A stretch of 26,090 nucleotides of DNA from Bacteroidales bacterium (lineage in GTDB: Bacteria; Bacteroidota; Bacteroidia; Bacteroidales; Lentimicrobiaceae): NCBI GenBank assembly GCA_022837485.1, contig JALHHH010000003.1, positions 1 to 26,090 on the forward strand. The letters run 5' to 3'. How positions within the stretch are numbered: the stretch's first letter is position 1; each line of letters begins with the position of its first letter. A model generated the notes under the pieces. That model was not told where the DNA came from. It searched no databases and saw only the letters and a program-made list of their open reading frames with translations. Below are positions 6,837 through 15,077 of this stretch, piece by piece. Position numbers and translations under genes: made by a program.

Positions 6837-8132
6837 CTATTTTGTAAAGAAGCTCAGCAGAAACAGAACTGCAAGCACATACATAACCGGCGTTATTTCC
6901 TTCATTTTACCGGTAAGAAGTTTCAGCAGCACATACGAAAGCATACCGAAAACGATACCTTCGGCTATTGAATAAGCCAGTGGCATCATGATGATGGTGA
7001 AGAAAGCGGGTATGGCTTCTGTAAAGTCGTTCAAGTCGATCTTGAGGATGGGCGACATCATGAAGAGACCCACCAGGAAGAGCACAGGAGCGGTAGCTGC
7101 CGCCGGTATCATCAGGAAGAGCGGGGCAAAGAAAAGGGCCAGGAGGAACAAACCCGCTACGGTAAGCGAGGTAAGTCCGGTACGGCCGCCTTCGGCTACA
7201 CCGCTCGCGCTTTCCACATAGGTAGTAACGGTGCTGGTACCCAGCATGGAACCCAGGGTAGTTCCGATGGCATCGGCAAAAAGGGCTTGTTTTGCATTGG
7301 GAACTTTACCTTCTTTCGAGAGCATACCGGCTTTATCGCTCACACCTACAAGTGTACCTACTGTATCAAACATATCCACAAACAGGAAGGTGAAAACAAC
7401 CACCAGCATATCCAGTGTAAAGATGTTATGAAACTCCATTTTAAAGAAAATTGGAGAAATGGAAGGAGGCAGAGAAATCAGATGTCCCTGGGGGAATGTG
7501 GTCACTCCGAGGGGGATACCGATAATGGCTGATGCAAAAATTCCGATCAGCAGGGCGCCTTTTACCTTGCGGGCGAGCAGCACTCCGGTAATAATAACGC
7601 CAAGCAGGGCAACAATAACTGCAGGAGTTTTTATGGAACCAAGTCCGACCAGAACTGCGTCGTTGTTTACGATAATACCGGCATTCTGCAGACCGATAAA
7701 AGCGATAAAGAGTCCGATACCAGCCGAAACTGCGTGTTTCATATTCATCGGAATACTGTTGATGATAAGCTCCCGGATGTTAAAGGCTGTAAGCAGGATA
7801 AAGATGATGCCTTCCAGAAAAACGGCGGTAAGTGCAAACTCCCAGGAGTGACCCATACCAAGCACAACGGTGAAGGCAAAGAAAGCATTCAGGCCCATAC
7901 CGGGGGCAAGTGCAAACGGCAGTTTGGCGTACAGCGCCATTACTAGGGTTGCAGCCAGGGATGCCAGAGCCGTTGCCGTAAAGAGTGCATTCTTATCCAT
8001 ACCTGTAGCACTCAGGATAGAGGGGTTCACGGCCAGGATGTAGGCCATGGTCATAAACGTGGTAAGGCCAGCCAGCACTTCGGTACGTACGGTGGTCTTG
8101 TTTTCTGAAATCCTGAAGTATTTTTCTAACAT
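6837..8132 (-). CDS. NCS2-family purine permease (AzgA-type adenine/guanine/hypoxanthine transporter)
   Basis: The 431-residue protein is an integral inner-membrane transporter with 12 or more predicted hydrophobic segments. The N-terminus MLEKYFRISENKTTVRTEVLAGLTTFMTMAYIL and the block FALAPGMGLNAFFAF (about residues 72-86) are characteristic of the AzgA-like branch of NCS2 permeases. So are VDMFDTVGTLVGV (about 247-259) and the conserved GTSTVTTYVESASG (about 295-308). The length is typical of the family. Members import purine bases such as adenine, guanine and hypoxanthine with protons for salvage; which base is used here cannot be read from sequence. It follows the Tsx-like channel gene after a 19-base gap on the same strand and shares its promoter. 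A strong terminator lies 40 bases after the stop. Confidence 0.95.
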   Translation of the reverse strand: MLEKYFRISENKTTVRTEVLAGLTTFMTMAYILAVNPSILSATGMDKNALFTATALASLAATLVMALYAKLPFALAPGMGLNAFFAFTVVLGMGHSWEFALTAVFLEGIIFILLTAFNIRELIINSIPMNMKHAVSAGIGLFIAFIGLQNAGIIVNNDAVLVGLGSIKTPAVIVALLGVIITGVLLARKVKGALLIGIFASAIIGIPLGVTTFPQGHLISLPPSISPIFFKMEFHNIFTLDMLVVVFTFLFVDMFDTVGTLVGVSDKAGMLSKEGKVPNAKQALFADAIGTTLGSMLGTSTVTTYVESASGVAEGGRTGLTSLTVAGLFLLALFFAPLFLMIPAAATAPVLFLVGLFMMSPILKIDLNDFTEAIPAFFTIIMMPLAYSIAEGIVFGMLSYVLLKLLTGKMKEITPVMYVLAVLFLLSFFTK

Positions 8133-8151
8133 AGCGTTCCGTTTTTAAGGA

Positions 8152-8847
8152 TTAAAAGGTCCACTTTGCACCCAGTGTAGGGTTAACGGCGAATCCCTTG
8201 TGACCGCCGAAATTATTACTGAATTCCAGCTCAGTACCCAGGGAAATGTTTCCGGTGAAATTATACCATAACTGGGGTTCTGCTAAAAATACAAATTTGG
8301 TCTCATCGGTTGCCCTCTCGGCACTCATAAACGTATTATCTTCTCTCCAGAAATCGGCAAAACCGCTGAAAGTCATTTTCTTGTCAAGGAAGTGCATGTA
8401 CCATACGCCGGTAAGCTGGAAAGCTGCATCGTGCTTGTCGCGTATGTACTTGTACAAAACCTGGAAGGTAAAGCCACGGGTAAAATCGCCGTTGTTCCAT
8501 ATATAATCCACACCACCAAGCCATGCATCGTTTATCTGGTAGGCGCCACCCGGCATAAACTGTCCGAAACCTCCGTTATACTCTGCATGGAATGCAAATG
8601 GAGTTTTTCCAAGGTTGATTGAGCGGGCTATTTCCCAGTAGGCCAAACTGACGCCTTTGACATCGGCCACGTTGTAATCCATATCTACGAAGAAAAAGGT
8701 CGAACCCCATTTGTCGGGTCTGAACATTTCAACCGTAGTGGTTGGATAACCGCGATCCTTACCAAAATCGTAATGCAGTTGCACATTCTGGGCAAAAGCC
8801 CCCGATGCCAGAAGTACCAGCAGCAAGATCAAACTGTTTTTTTTCAT
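8152..8847 (-). CDS. Tsx-like outer-membrane channel (DUF5020-type)
   Basis: The 231-residue protein starts with a signal peptide (MKKNSLILLLVLLASGAFA, cleaved before QNVQLHYDFGKD). It continues as alternating amphipathic strands ending in an aromatic residue (TLGAKWTF), the usual outer-membrane barrel signature. Segments such as VQLHYDFGKDR, STFFFVDMDY, GGVDYIW, FTFQVLYKYI and FSGFADFWRED resemble DUF5020 proteins, which are related to the enterobacterial nucleoside channel Tsx. Its place directly before an NCS2 purine permease on one transcript suggests it admits nucleosides or nucleobases through the outer membrane. That role is inferred from similarity and context. A TATTTTTG element (8887-8880) lies 33 bases upstream. 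Confidence 0.82.
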   Translation of the reverse strand: MKKNSLILLLVLLASGAFAQNVQLHYDFGKDRGYPTTTVEMFRPDKWGSTFFFVDMDYNVADVKGVSLAYWEIARSINLGKTPFAFHAEYNGGFGQFMPGGAYQINDAWLGGVDYIWNNGDFTRGFTFQVLYKYIRDKHDAAFQLTGVWYMHFLDKKMTFSGFADFWREDNTFMSAERATDETKFVFLAEPQLWYNFTGNISLGTELEFSNNFGGHKGFAVNPTLGAKWTF

Positions 8848-8879
8848 GTGTTAATGTGGTGTTAGGTTAAAAACATCAG

Positions 8880-8887
8880 CAAAAATA
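8880..8887 (-). promoter_or_regulatory. -7 element of the channel and permease operon
   Basis: Minus-strand TATTTTTG matches TAnnTTTG and lies 33 bases before the ATG at 8847. A TTTC (8909-8906) 18 bases upstream is a possible poor -33 box. Confidence 0.5.
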
Positions 8888-9004
8888 AGGCATAGAATGA
8901 ATTTTGAAAATATTGCTTCCGGAGATGTTAAAATACGTGAAAGCCTTATAAACACTGAACATTGAGCGCCTTTATCTGTTTAAAATGCCTCAAATGTTCA
9001 TAAA

Positions 9005-9427
9005 ATGTTAAAAACAATATTTAATACCCGTACGGGAAGCCATACCGACCTCGGACTTTTAGTTTTGCGCATTGCTGCCGGAAGTATGATGCTAACCCAC
9101 GGAATACCAAAGATTATAAACTTTTCTGCGATCGCTGCTTCCGGAAAATTTCCTGCTGTTTTAGGAAGTTCCGAATTTGGTCTTTCGCTTGCCATTTTTG
9201 CGGAAGCCGGAATGTCTCTGATGCTGTTGGCGGGATTTTTGAGCAGAATGAGTACAATTCCACTCATCGTTACCATGCTTGTTGCAGCTTTTTATGCCCA
9301 TGCCGGCGATCCCTTCAGCTCGAAAGAACCCGCATTGATGTATTTAAGCATGTATCTTACAATTCTGCTGGCAGGTCCTGGCAGATTTTCTGCAGATTAC
9401 TATATTGGCAAAAAGCTGCAGGGTTAG
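9005..9427 (+). CDS. DoxX-family membrane protein
   Basis: The 140-residue protein has four hydrophobic segments (about residues 18-38, 58-78, 80-98 and 112-128). It shows the DoxX pattern: LGLLVLRIAAGSMMLTHGIPKI near the N-terminus, a polar loop, AIFAEAGMSLMLLAGFLSR and a final YLTILLAGPGRFSADYYIG. DoxX proteins are inner-membrane proteins, some linked to thiosulfate or quinone redox chemistry or to oxidative stress, but most have no proven reaction. The ATG at 9005 gives the standard length. The gene is alone on its strand and its stop is 17 bases from the convergent stop of the hypothetical gene at 9445, with no terminator visible between them. Confidence 0.88.
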   Translation: MLKTIFNTRTGSHTDLGLLVLRIAAGSMMLTHGIPKIINFSAIAASGKFPAVLGSSEFGLSLAIFAEAGMSLMLLAGFLSRMSTIPLIVTMLVAAFYAHAGDPFSSKEPALMYLSMYLTILLAGPGRFSADYYIGKKLQG

Positions 9428-9444
9428 CCGGATTTACGGATTCT

Positions 9445-9915
9445 TCAAAGCGATCGGATTTCTTCCAGATAATCGTGTCTCAGATCTTCGTGCAGAGCGG
9501 GGAGTACGCTGCGAACTTTGGAAAGCTGACCAGCATAAATATTATTAAGGGAGGTAACACCGGGCATTAGCAGTCCGGAATCTTTCATGGTCCGGCAAAA
9601 GTACAGGCGCAGTTCTGCCTCTGCCTGTTTTGAACCGCAAAAGCGAACGTACTTATTCAAACTCCGGAGGATTTTGCGGATGCTTTTTCGCAAGTAATAG
9701 CTGTGGTTGGTATTGATTTCACCGAAAGCAAGAGCGATCTCATTTTTTACCGAGTTCACGTATGCCGCTTCATCTGCGGCCTCAAAAATCAGATACGACA
9801 GAAGCTCCTTGTTTTCAACCTTATACCTGGCCAGTCTAAGGCAAAACTGTACCAGCTCTTTCTGAGGTATAGCCGATAGTTCATTTTTCAGCAAATGGAG
9901 CGAAGCAGGCTTCAT
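9445..9915 (-). CDS. Hypothetical protein, third gene of the amylase operon
   Basis: The 156-residue protein has no signal peptide or membrane segment. It is predicted to be almost wholly helical and is basic and leucine-rich (KNELSAIPQKELVQFCLRLARYKVENKELLSYLIFEA). Residues about 40-95 carry ADEAAYVNSVKNEIALAFGEIN and YYLRKSIRKILRSLNKYVRF, and the C-terminus LHEDLRHDYLEEIRSL is charged. I recognise it only as a type of small helical protein seen in Bacteroidota. Its ATG overlaps the stop of the DUF3820 gene in an ATGA (9915-9912), so the two are translationally coupled and probably work together in the cytoplasm. Confidence 0.75.
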   Translation of the reverse strand: MKPASLHLLKNELSAIPQKELVQFCLRLARYKVENKELLSYLIFEAADEAAYVNSVKNEIALAFGEINTNHSYYLRKSIRKILRSLNKYVRFCGSKQAEAELRLYFCRTMKDSGLLMPGVTSLNNIYAGQLSKVRSVLPALHEDLRHDYLEEIRSL

Positions 9916-10136
9916 GGCCGGTGGTTTTTCCGGATTGGCTCGAGCAGATACTCAAGTCCGTTAAGTTTTATCTCATATGCCGTATGCAGCAACATGCCGA
10001 GCCGGCCTTCCGGAAAGCCCTTACGCTCAAACCATTCGAGGTAGGAAACCGGCAAGTTGCAAAGCAATGTGCCCTTGTATTTTCCAAACGGCATAGGCAT
10101 GGTAACAAGCTGAATGAGTATTTGTGAATCCATCAT
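9912..10136 (-). CDS. DUF3820 family protein
   Basis: From the ATG at 10136 the protein has 74 residues. It carries the DUF3820 signature: MPFGKYKGTLLCNLPVSYLEWFERKGFPEGRLGMLLHTAYEIKLNGLEYLL, nearly the whole protein, with conserved FGKYKG, YLxWF, KGFPxGxLG and LNGLExLL elements. The family has been labelled a putative quorum-sensing-regulated virulence factor, a weak label, and its function is not established. The frame is open up to an ATG at 10220, but the family normally begins shortly before the FGKYKG motif (here MDSQILIQLVTMPMPFGKYKG), so the inner start is preferred. It lies downstream of the amylase gene on the same strand and overlaps the next gene by four bases. Confidence 0.82.
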   Translation of the reverse strand: MMDSQILIQLVTMPMPFGKYKGTLLCNLPVSYLEWFERKGFPEGRLGMLLHTAYEIKLNGLEYLLEPIRKNHRP

Positions 10137-10228
10137 GGCAGGCAGTTCAGTTAAAATATCCGATAAAACTATACCGGCGTCAGGCATAAACCTGAAATCC
10201 GGCTGACGCCCGGATTGCATCCGTAAGG

Positions 10229-12106
10229 CTAATTTTCCAGCTTCAGAATCAGCGATTCAAGCGGATTCAAAACTATTTTCACCTTTCCTGTACGATCTTC
10301 AACCATCAGGTCGAAGGATCTTTCGCCGTAGAGCTGATCCTTAAATCTGTAGGTTCCGTCTTTCAGATTCCATGCATCCGTCAGTTCTTTCGGCAGCAAC
10401 AGTTCGTATTCATCGGCAACCCAGTCCTTAAAGTTCACCAGAACCAGCAGATGCTCCCGATCACACCAGCGGGCAAATGCAAATCCTTTATCATAATATC
10501 CGGGGCTGTGCATGCGGTTGTGGGAGTGGAGTTCCATGTAATTCCCCATAAGGGCAGGGCTGCTGATGGAGAAGTTGAGCAGCCTGGTGTAGAAATCGCG
10601 CAGATTTTTCTCCTCCGTGCTCAGCTGTCCGCCGTCGAAAGAACCTCCGTTCATCCATCTCTGATGGGCCGGAACTCCCTGGTAGTCAAATATAGTTGTG
10701 CGTGTTTCGCTGCCGAAGCCGGCATTCTCCTCCCCTTTCTCTCCCACTTCCTGACCGAAATAAATCATGGTAGGCGATGTGCTGATGGTGGCGCTGAGCA
10801 CCATGGCGGGTTTGCCTTTCAGGGCATTTCCGGCAAAGGCAGGACTTGGCAGACGCTGCTCATCGTGGTTCTCAAGGAAATGAAGCATATGATGCTCAAT
10901 ATCGGCAAGACCGGCCTGAATAGCGGCAATATGATCCGCAGAACCGTGCCCCTGAATAATGTTTTTCAGCGTATCGTACAGCTCCACCTTGTCGTAAAGG
11001 TAGTCCATCTTCCCTTTGCGGATGTAATCGCGGTAAAGCGAGGGGTTATACACTTCGGCCAGGAGGAAGGCGTCGGGCCTGACATTTTTGATGGCTGAAT
11101 TCATATAGCTCCAGAATTCTACCGGTACCATTTCAGCCATATCGAAGCGGAATCCGTCGACGCCCAGATTAACCCAGTAGAGGGTAATATCCCTGAATTT
11201 CTTCCAGCTGTCCGGAACGTCTTTATCCTGCCAGAAGGCAAAATGATCGGCGGCTGACTTATGTTCAAATCCAGCGGGCAGAGTATCGAAATCCCTGCTT
11301 CCGTCGGGTCTTATGCCGTAATTTACCTTCACGGTCTCATACCAGTCGTTGAAATCGGGTTGCGCCTGCCGCGATCCGTTGCCGGTCCATTTCGCGGGAT
11401 ATTCATCAAACTTCCCGTCGGCCAGGGGGTGCGGTTCTCCGCCAAGGGGTTTGTACCATTCGGGAAAAACGGGAACTTTAAAAGCTTGTCCCGGGATATA
11501 GTAGAAATTATTGTCGCGGGCGTATTCCACCGATGTGTCGTCGGATGCACCGAAATCTTCGGTGCCCGGAGGATTTGAGAGGGATTTGTAGTGCCGTGCA
11601 ACGTGGTTGGGTACGATGTCGATAATCACCTTCATCCCGTGGCTGTGGGTGCGGTTGACGAGGGCGAGGAACTCTTCGAGGCGTTTGGCGGGGTCAACGG
11701 CCAGATCGGGGTTTACGTTATAATAATCCTTCACCGCATAGGGTGAGCCGGCGCGCCCTTTAACCACATCCGGATCGTCGTTGGTGATGCCATAAGCAGT
11801 ATAATCCCGGATTACGGCATGATGCGGAACGCCGGTATACCAAATGTGTGTAACACCCATCGCCCGGATTTCTTTTAGGGCTTTACCGGTAATGTCGTTG
11901 AACTTCCCTACCCCGTTTTCTTCAATGGTACCCCAGGGCTTATTGGTAGTGTTGGTATTTCCATATAAACGTGTAAATACCTGATAAACAACTATCTTAT
12001 TAGACAATGATTCCATACTTTCGGCGTTTTTCTTTTCACTTTTTCCATTGCATGACCACAAAAAAAACGGGATCAGAACCGGCATAACCCAACGAAACAG
12101 CTTCAT
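10229..12106 (-). CDS. GH13 alpha-amylase family lipoprotein
   Basis: From the ATG at 12106 the protein has 625 residues. It begins with a lipoprotein signal (MKLFRWVMPVLIPFFLWSC, lipobox LWSC, C19), so it is lipid-anchored in the envelope. The GH13 catalytic barrel is complete: region I DIVPNH (163-168), region II GFRFDMAEM with nucleophile D322, region III LLAEVYN with acid/base E351, and region IV ENHDEQ with the stabilising Asp at 415. A C-terminal beta-sandwich follows (about 530-625). GH13 enzymes cleave or rearrange alpha-glucans such as starch or glycogen; the exact product cannot be told. An ATG at 12154 would add 16 residues before the lipobox, but the -7 element at 12140-12133 falls inside that extension, so the inner start is chosen. 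First gene of a three-gene operon. Confidence 0.93.
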   Translation of the reverse strand: MKLFRWVMPVLIPFFLWSCNGKSEKKNAESMESLSNKIVVYQVFTRLYGNTNTTNKPWGTIEENGVGKFNDITGKALKEIRAMGVTHIWYTGVPHHAVIRDYTAYGITNDDPDVVKGRAGSPYAVKDYYNVNPDLAVDPAKRLEEFLALVNRTHSHGMKVIIDIVPNHVARHYKSLSNPPGTEDFGASDDTSVEYARDNNFYYIPGQAFKVPVFPEWYKPLGGEPHPLADGKFDEYPAKWTGNGSRQAQPDFNDWYETVKVNYGIRPDGSRDFDTLPAGFEHKSAADHFAFWQDKDVPDSWKKFRDITLYWVNLGVDGFRFDMAEMVPVEFWSYMNSAIKNVRPDAFLLAEVYNPSLYRDYIRKGKMDYLYDKVELYDTLKNIIQGHGSADHIAAIQAGLADIEHHMLHFLENHDEQRLPSPAFAGNALKGKPAMVLSATISTSPTMIYFGQEVGEKGEENAGFGSETRTTIFDYQGVPAHQRWMNGGSFDGGQLSTEEKNLRDFYTRLLNFSISSPALMGNYMELHSHNRMHSPGYYDKGFAFARWCDREHLLVLVNFKDWVADEYELLLPKELTDAWNLKDGTYRFKDQLYGERSFDLMVEDRTGKVKIVLNPLESLILKLEN

Positions 12107-12132
12107 GGCGACGGATTTTTTGGATGAAGAAT

Positions 12133-12140
12133 CAAAGATA
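12133..12140 (-). promoter_or_regulatory. -7 element of the amylase operon
   Basis: Minus-strand TATCTTTG (exact TAnnTTTG) lies 27 bases before the ATG at 12106. No good -33 box is visible. The same octamer serves the divergent porin gene 160 bases away. Confidence 0.55.
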
Positions 12141-12292
12141 ACGAAAGTTTTCAAGAGCGGATCAGGGTAACGAAATCACGAAGCTGTTGATGCCGGCGGT
12201 GCAGAATAGACAAAACAAATCCGCTGTCCGGCTAAACAGTCCGTGCAGAAGGAATAAATGGCTTTCGAGCCGTGAATTAAGCGGTGTTATTC

Positions 12293-12300
12293 TATCTTTG
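12293..12300 (+). promoter_or_regulatory. -7 element of the porin gene
   Basis: TATCTTTG (exact TAnnTTTG) ends 18 bases before the ATG at 12319 and therefore also settles the choice of start. The -33 region is weak. Confidence 0.55.
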
Positions 12301-12318
12301 CAATCGCAAATCAGCTTT

Positions 12319-14280
12319 ATGTGTCAACTCAGGCTAACCTTAATACTGTTTCTTGCCCTAATAGAGGGTTTGAATGCTCAGGAAACGGGTGGAGGGAAAG
12401 AAGAACAGCGTTCGCCGGATACTGCCAGCGTTCACTACTACCATGCCAGTCAGCGCTGGCAGGGTTCTGAATTAAAGTCCGCCATCGACACCCTGCTGAC
12501 CGGCTTTAACTTTTACGATCCCCTGGAAGGCTTTGATCGCATCTATGCCGTGAACGGCAACATCGGACTCGCATATAAGAATTTAATATTCGGACACACC
12601 GTGCAGCCGGGTTTCCGTTTTACTCCTTTCTACTTCAGCAATTACTTCCTTCTGAATGAAAACATACCGTATTACCGGACGTTTGCGCCGTATTCCAACG
12701 TTGCTTACAGTTTCGGCAACGGAAAGGAGCAGCTTTTCAACGTTACCCACAGTCAGCAGGTAATGCGGGGCCTGAGTCTGGGCATCGACCTTCGCATTAT
12801 AAATTCGCTGGGATTGTACACCCGGCAGAAGTCCGACAATGTTTCGGTAGCCTTGCAGTCACAGTATATTTCCGGCAGCGAGAGGTACGCGGTACTTGCC
12901 AATTACCACAGCAACCGCCTGAGATGGAGGGAAAACGGGGGAATAGTATACGATACCGTTTTCACGGATAATCAGGAGCCCGATCGTCAGCGTATTGCCG
13001 TCAGGCTCCCCAATGCTGAAAATCTGATTAAAGAAAACGGATTCCAGGTCTCGCAGTATTATTATTTTTTTCGGAAAAACGGCCGGATTGGCAACGATAC
13101 CCTCACGGATATTGAGCAAGGAGAAGCCGACACCATGAAAATTGCAAGCCGTGAAAACCCTTTGTACTTCGATCCGGGACGTACAAATTTCATACGCCAT
13201 ACCTTTACCTACAGCCGGAATGCCTCCCTCTATACCGATAAGAATCCCAAAGGCGGATACTATCCTGCCATCTATGCCGACAGCACAAAAACCTTCGATT
13301 CCCTTTTCTTCCATGAATTCACCAACGAATTTGCTGTGGAAGGCGGAATTGGAAGAGCCAGAGGCAGCGAAAAGGCAATTGTGGTCAGAGGCGGGATTGA
13401 ACACACTTTCACTACCTTTAAATACGATACCACGGTTAAGAAGCAGTTCAACCGCCTTACGACGTTCGGGTATATTTCGGCAAATGCATTTGGAGTTGCC
13501 CGCGCCGAAGGGAAGATCTGGATGACAAACGGCGCACCGTTTAAAGGCGATAAGGGAATTACCGCCATGCTTACTCTTCCGGCATTCGACAATTCGGCGT
13601 CCTGGGGAAATCTGCATGCTTCGCTTTCGCTGGATGCTCTTCAGCCCGACTATTTCTTCCAATATTATCAGTCAAACCATTTCAGATGGGAAAACAGTTT
13701 CGGGCAGCAAACCATTCTGGGTGGAAAGGTAATGTACAGCCGCAAGCATCTGAAGGCCGGATTCAACTTTTACAATCTCGAAGGATGGGTATATCTGGAT
13801 GAAAACGCTCTGCCAACAAGGGAAAATGCTGCTTTCCAGGTTACACAGCTTTACGGGCAGGCCGATATAGGGCTTGGACCGTTCGGACTGCATGCATATG
13901 CCGTCTGGCAGAATTCCGCCAATGCGGAAGCGATCAGGGTTCCCGATCTGGCAGCACGTTTTTCGGCCACGTATACGGTGGCGCTGTTCAAGCGGGCACT
14001 GCATCTGCAGACGGGACTTTCGGCCATGTACAATACAGCTTTTATGGCGGACGCCTATATGCCGGCACTCCGATCCTATTACCTTCAGAACACCGTTGAA
14101 ACCGGAGGTTATCCGTACGTGGATGCATTCATCAACCTCAGGGTGAAACGGGCCCGCATGTTTCTCGTGATGGAACATGTTAATGCCGGACTTAACGGGT
14201 ACAACTATTTTATGGTGCCGCACTATCCGATGGCCGACCGGGGATTCCGGTTCGGAGTATCGTGGAATTTCTTTGATTAA
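12319..14280 (+). CDS. Putative porin (Porin_10-like outer-membrane barrel)
   Basis: From ATG 12319 the protein has 653 residues, with a signal peptide (MCQLRLTLILFLALIEGLNA, cleaved before QE). A frame upstream stays open to an ATG at 12187, but a -7 element at 12293-12300 and the signal peptide make that start unlikely. The body is a long run of amphipathic strands with aromatic ends and finishes FRFGVSWNFFD. Segments such as FNFYDPLEGFDRIYAVNGNIGLAYKNLIFG, FRFTPFYFSNYFLLNENIPYYRTFAPYSNVAYSFGNGKEQLF and the periodic HSQQVMRGLSLGIDLR are typical of the Bacteroidota putative porin family. The transported solute is unknown. A secreted hydrolase gene follows after 22 bases on the same strand, so both are probably cotranscribed. 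Confidence 0.88.
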   Translation: MCQLRLTLILFLALIEGLNAQETGGGKEEQRSPDTASVHYYHASQRWQGSELKSAIDTLLTGFNFYDPLEGFDRIYAVNGNIGLAYKNLIFGHTVQPGFRFTPFYFSNYFLLNENIPYYRTFAPYSNVAYSFGNGKEQLFNVTHSQQVMRGLSLGIDLRIINSLGLYTRQKSDNVSVALQSQYISGSERYAVLANYHSNRLRWRENGGIVYDTVFTDNQEPDRQRIAVRLPNAENLIKENGFQVSQYYYFFRKNGRIGNDTLTDIEQGEADTMKIASRENPLYFDPGRTNFIRHTFTYSRNASLYTDKNPKGGYYPAIYADSTKTFDSLFFHEFTNEFAVEGGIGRARGSEKAIVVRGGIEHTFTTFKYDTTVKKQFNRLTTFGYISANAFGVARAEGKIWMTNGAPFKGDKGITAMLTLPAFDNSASWGNLHASLSLDALQPDYFFQYYQSNHFRWENSFGQQTILGGKVMYSRKHLKAGFNFYNLEGWVYLDENALPTRENAAFQVTQLYGQADIGLGPFGLHAYAVWQNSANAEAIRVPDLAARFSATYTVALFKRALHLQTGLSAMYNTAFMADAYMPALRSYYLQNTVETGGYPYVDAFINLRVKRARMFLVMEHVNAGLNGYNYFMVPHYPMADRGFRFGVSWNFFD

Positions 14281-14302
14281 TACACATCGTTACAGAGAAC
14301 AA

Positions 14303-15016
14303 ATGAAGAGAATACTTTTTCTTTTACTGATTGCATTGCCTTCACTGACCCTGCATGCCCAGCAGCAGGGCGGATCCTTCGCCGCTGAGATCAGCAGGAG
14401 CGTTGATATCGGCTACCTGTTGTACCTGCCCGAAGGATATGCCTTACAGACAGAGCAACAGTGGCCTTTGCTGGTTTTTCTTCACGGTTCGGGTGAACGC
14501 GGCAATGATCTGGAAAAAGTTAAGGTTCACGGACCTCCCAAACTGGCTGAGCAGGGGCAAAAATTCCCGTTTATCATACTGTCGCCCCAATGCCCTGACA
14601 AACGCGACTGGGATGCTGAAACCTTGTATGCGCTGGTGAAGGATATTGCATCGCGATACCGTGTGAACGAACACAGGGTATATGTAACCGGTCTGAGCAT
14701 GGGCGGCTGGGCAACCTGGGATCTGGCGATGGCATATCCCGGATATTTTGCAGCAATTGCGCCGGTTTGCGGAAGGATAGACCGCAACTATCCGCGCAGG
14801 GCGGATGAATTGAAATCCATGCCCGTATGGGCGTTTCACGGGGCAGCCGACGACGTGGTGCCGGTAACCGAAACTGCAAAAATGATTAAGATTCTGCAGG
14901 ATGCCGGAGGCAATGCCCGGATTACCATATATCCCGGTGCCGGCCACGACAGCTGGACGGAGACCTACAACAATCCGGAGCTTTATGAATGGCTGCTTAA
15001 ACAAAGTAGACCATAA
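14303..15016 (+). CDS. Secreted alpha/beta-hydrolase (esterase/prolyl-oligopeptidase-like)
   Basis: From ATG 14303 the protein has 237 residues. Its signal peptide (MKRILFLLLIALPSLTLHA) is followed by a complete alpha/beta-hydrolase domain: oxyanion-hole motif FLHGSGERG (about 59-67), nucleophile elbow GLSMGG with S132, Asp in GAADDVVP (D183/D184) and His in GAGHDSW (H215). The layout (HGSGERG, LSPQCPDKRDW, GLSMGGWATWDLAMAYP, VWAFHGAADDVVP) matches the PHB-depolymerase/feruloyl-esterase-like and prolyl oligopeptidase group of small secreted hydrolases. It probably splits an ester in the periplasm or outside the cell; the substrate is not clear. An upstream ATG at 14177 is rejected because it would overlap the porin gene by over 100 bases and would precede the signal peptide. 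Second gene after the porin. Confidence 0.9.
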   Translation: MKRILFLLLIALPSLTLHAQQQGGSFAAEISRSVDIGYLLYLPEGYALQTEQQWPLLVFLHGSGERGNDLEKVKVHGPPKLAEQGQKFPFIILSPQCPDKRDWDAETLYALVKDIASRYRVNEHRVYVTGLSMGGWATWDLAMAYPGYFAAIAPVCGRIDRNYPRRADELKSMPVWAFHGAADDVVPVTETAKMIKILQDAGGNARITIYPGAGHDSWTETYNNPELYEWLLKQSRP

Positions 15017-15052
15017 AAAAAGGCAGATTCTGCCATTGCGACAGTCTCTGCC
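15015..15052 (-). terminator. Probable terminator between convergent genes
   Basis: GGCAGA (15022-15027) pairs with TCTGCC (15047-15052). A shorter alternative GGCA/TGCC lies at 15022-15034. On the minus strand the hairpin is followed by seven T (15021-15015), suiting the outer-membrane protein gene that ends at 15078. A second small hairpin (ATTATC/GATAAT, about 15058-15077) lies just before it. The stem with the larger loop is not strong, so confidence is moderate. Confidence 0.5.
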
Positions 15053-15077
15053 CTGAAATTATCCCTCCTGAGATAAT

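Noticed and set aside
9428..9444. Possible terminator between the DoxX gene and the convergent hypothetical gene
   Set aside because: The 17-base gap holds no hairpin or T-run; the transcripts probably overlap.
10451..11098. Long plus-strand frame (215 codons) opposite the amylase gene
   Set aside because: It lies wholly antisense to the GH13 catalytic domain, whose motifs are complete; it has no family match that I can see and is a by-product of codon bias.
12859..13662. Long minus-strand frame (267 codons) opposite the porin gene
   Set aside because: It is antisense to an intact porin with family features and shows no domain, signal peptide or promoter of its own.
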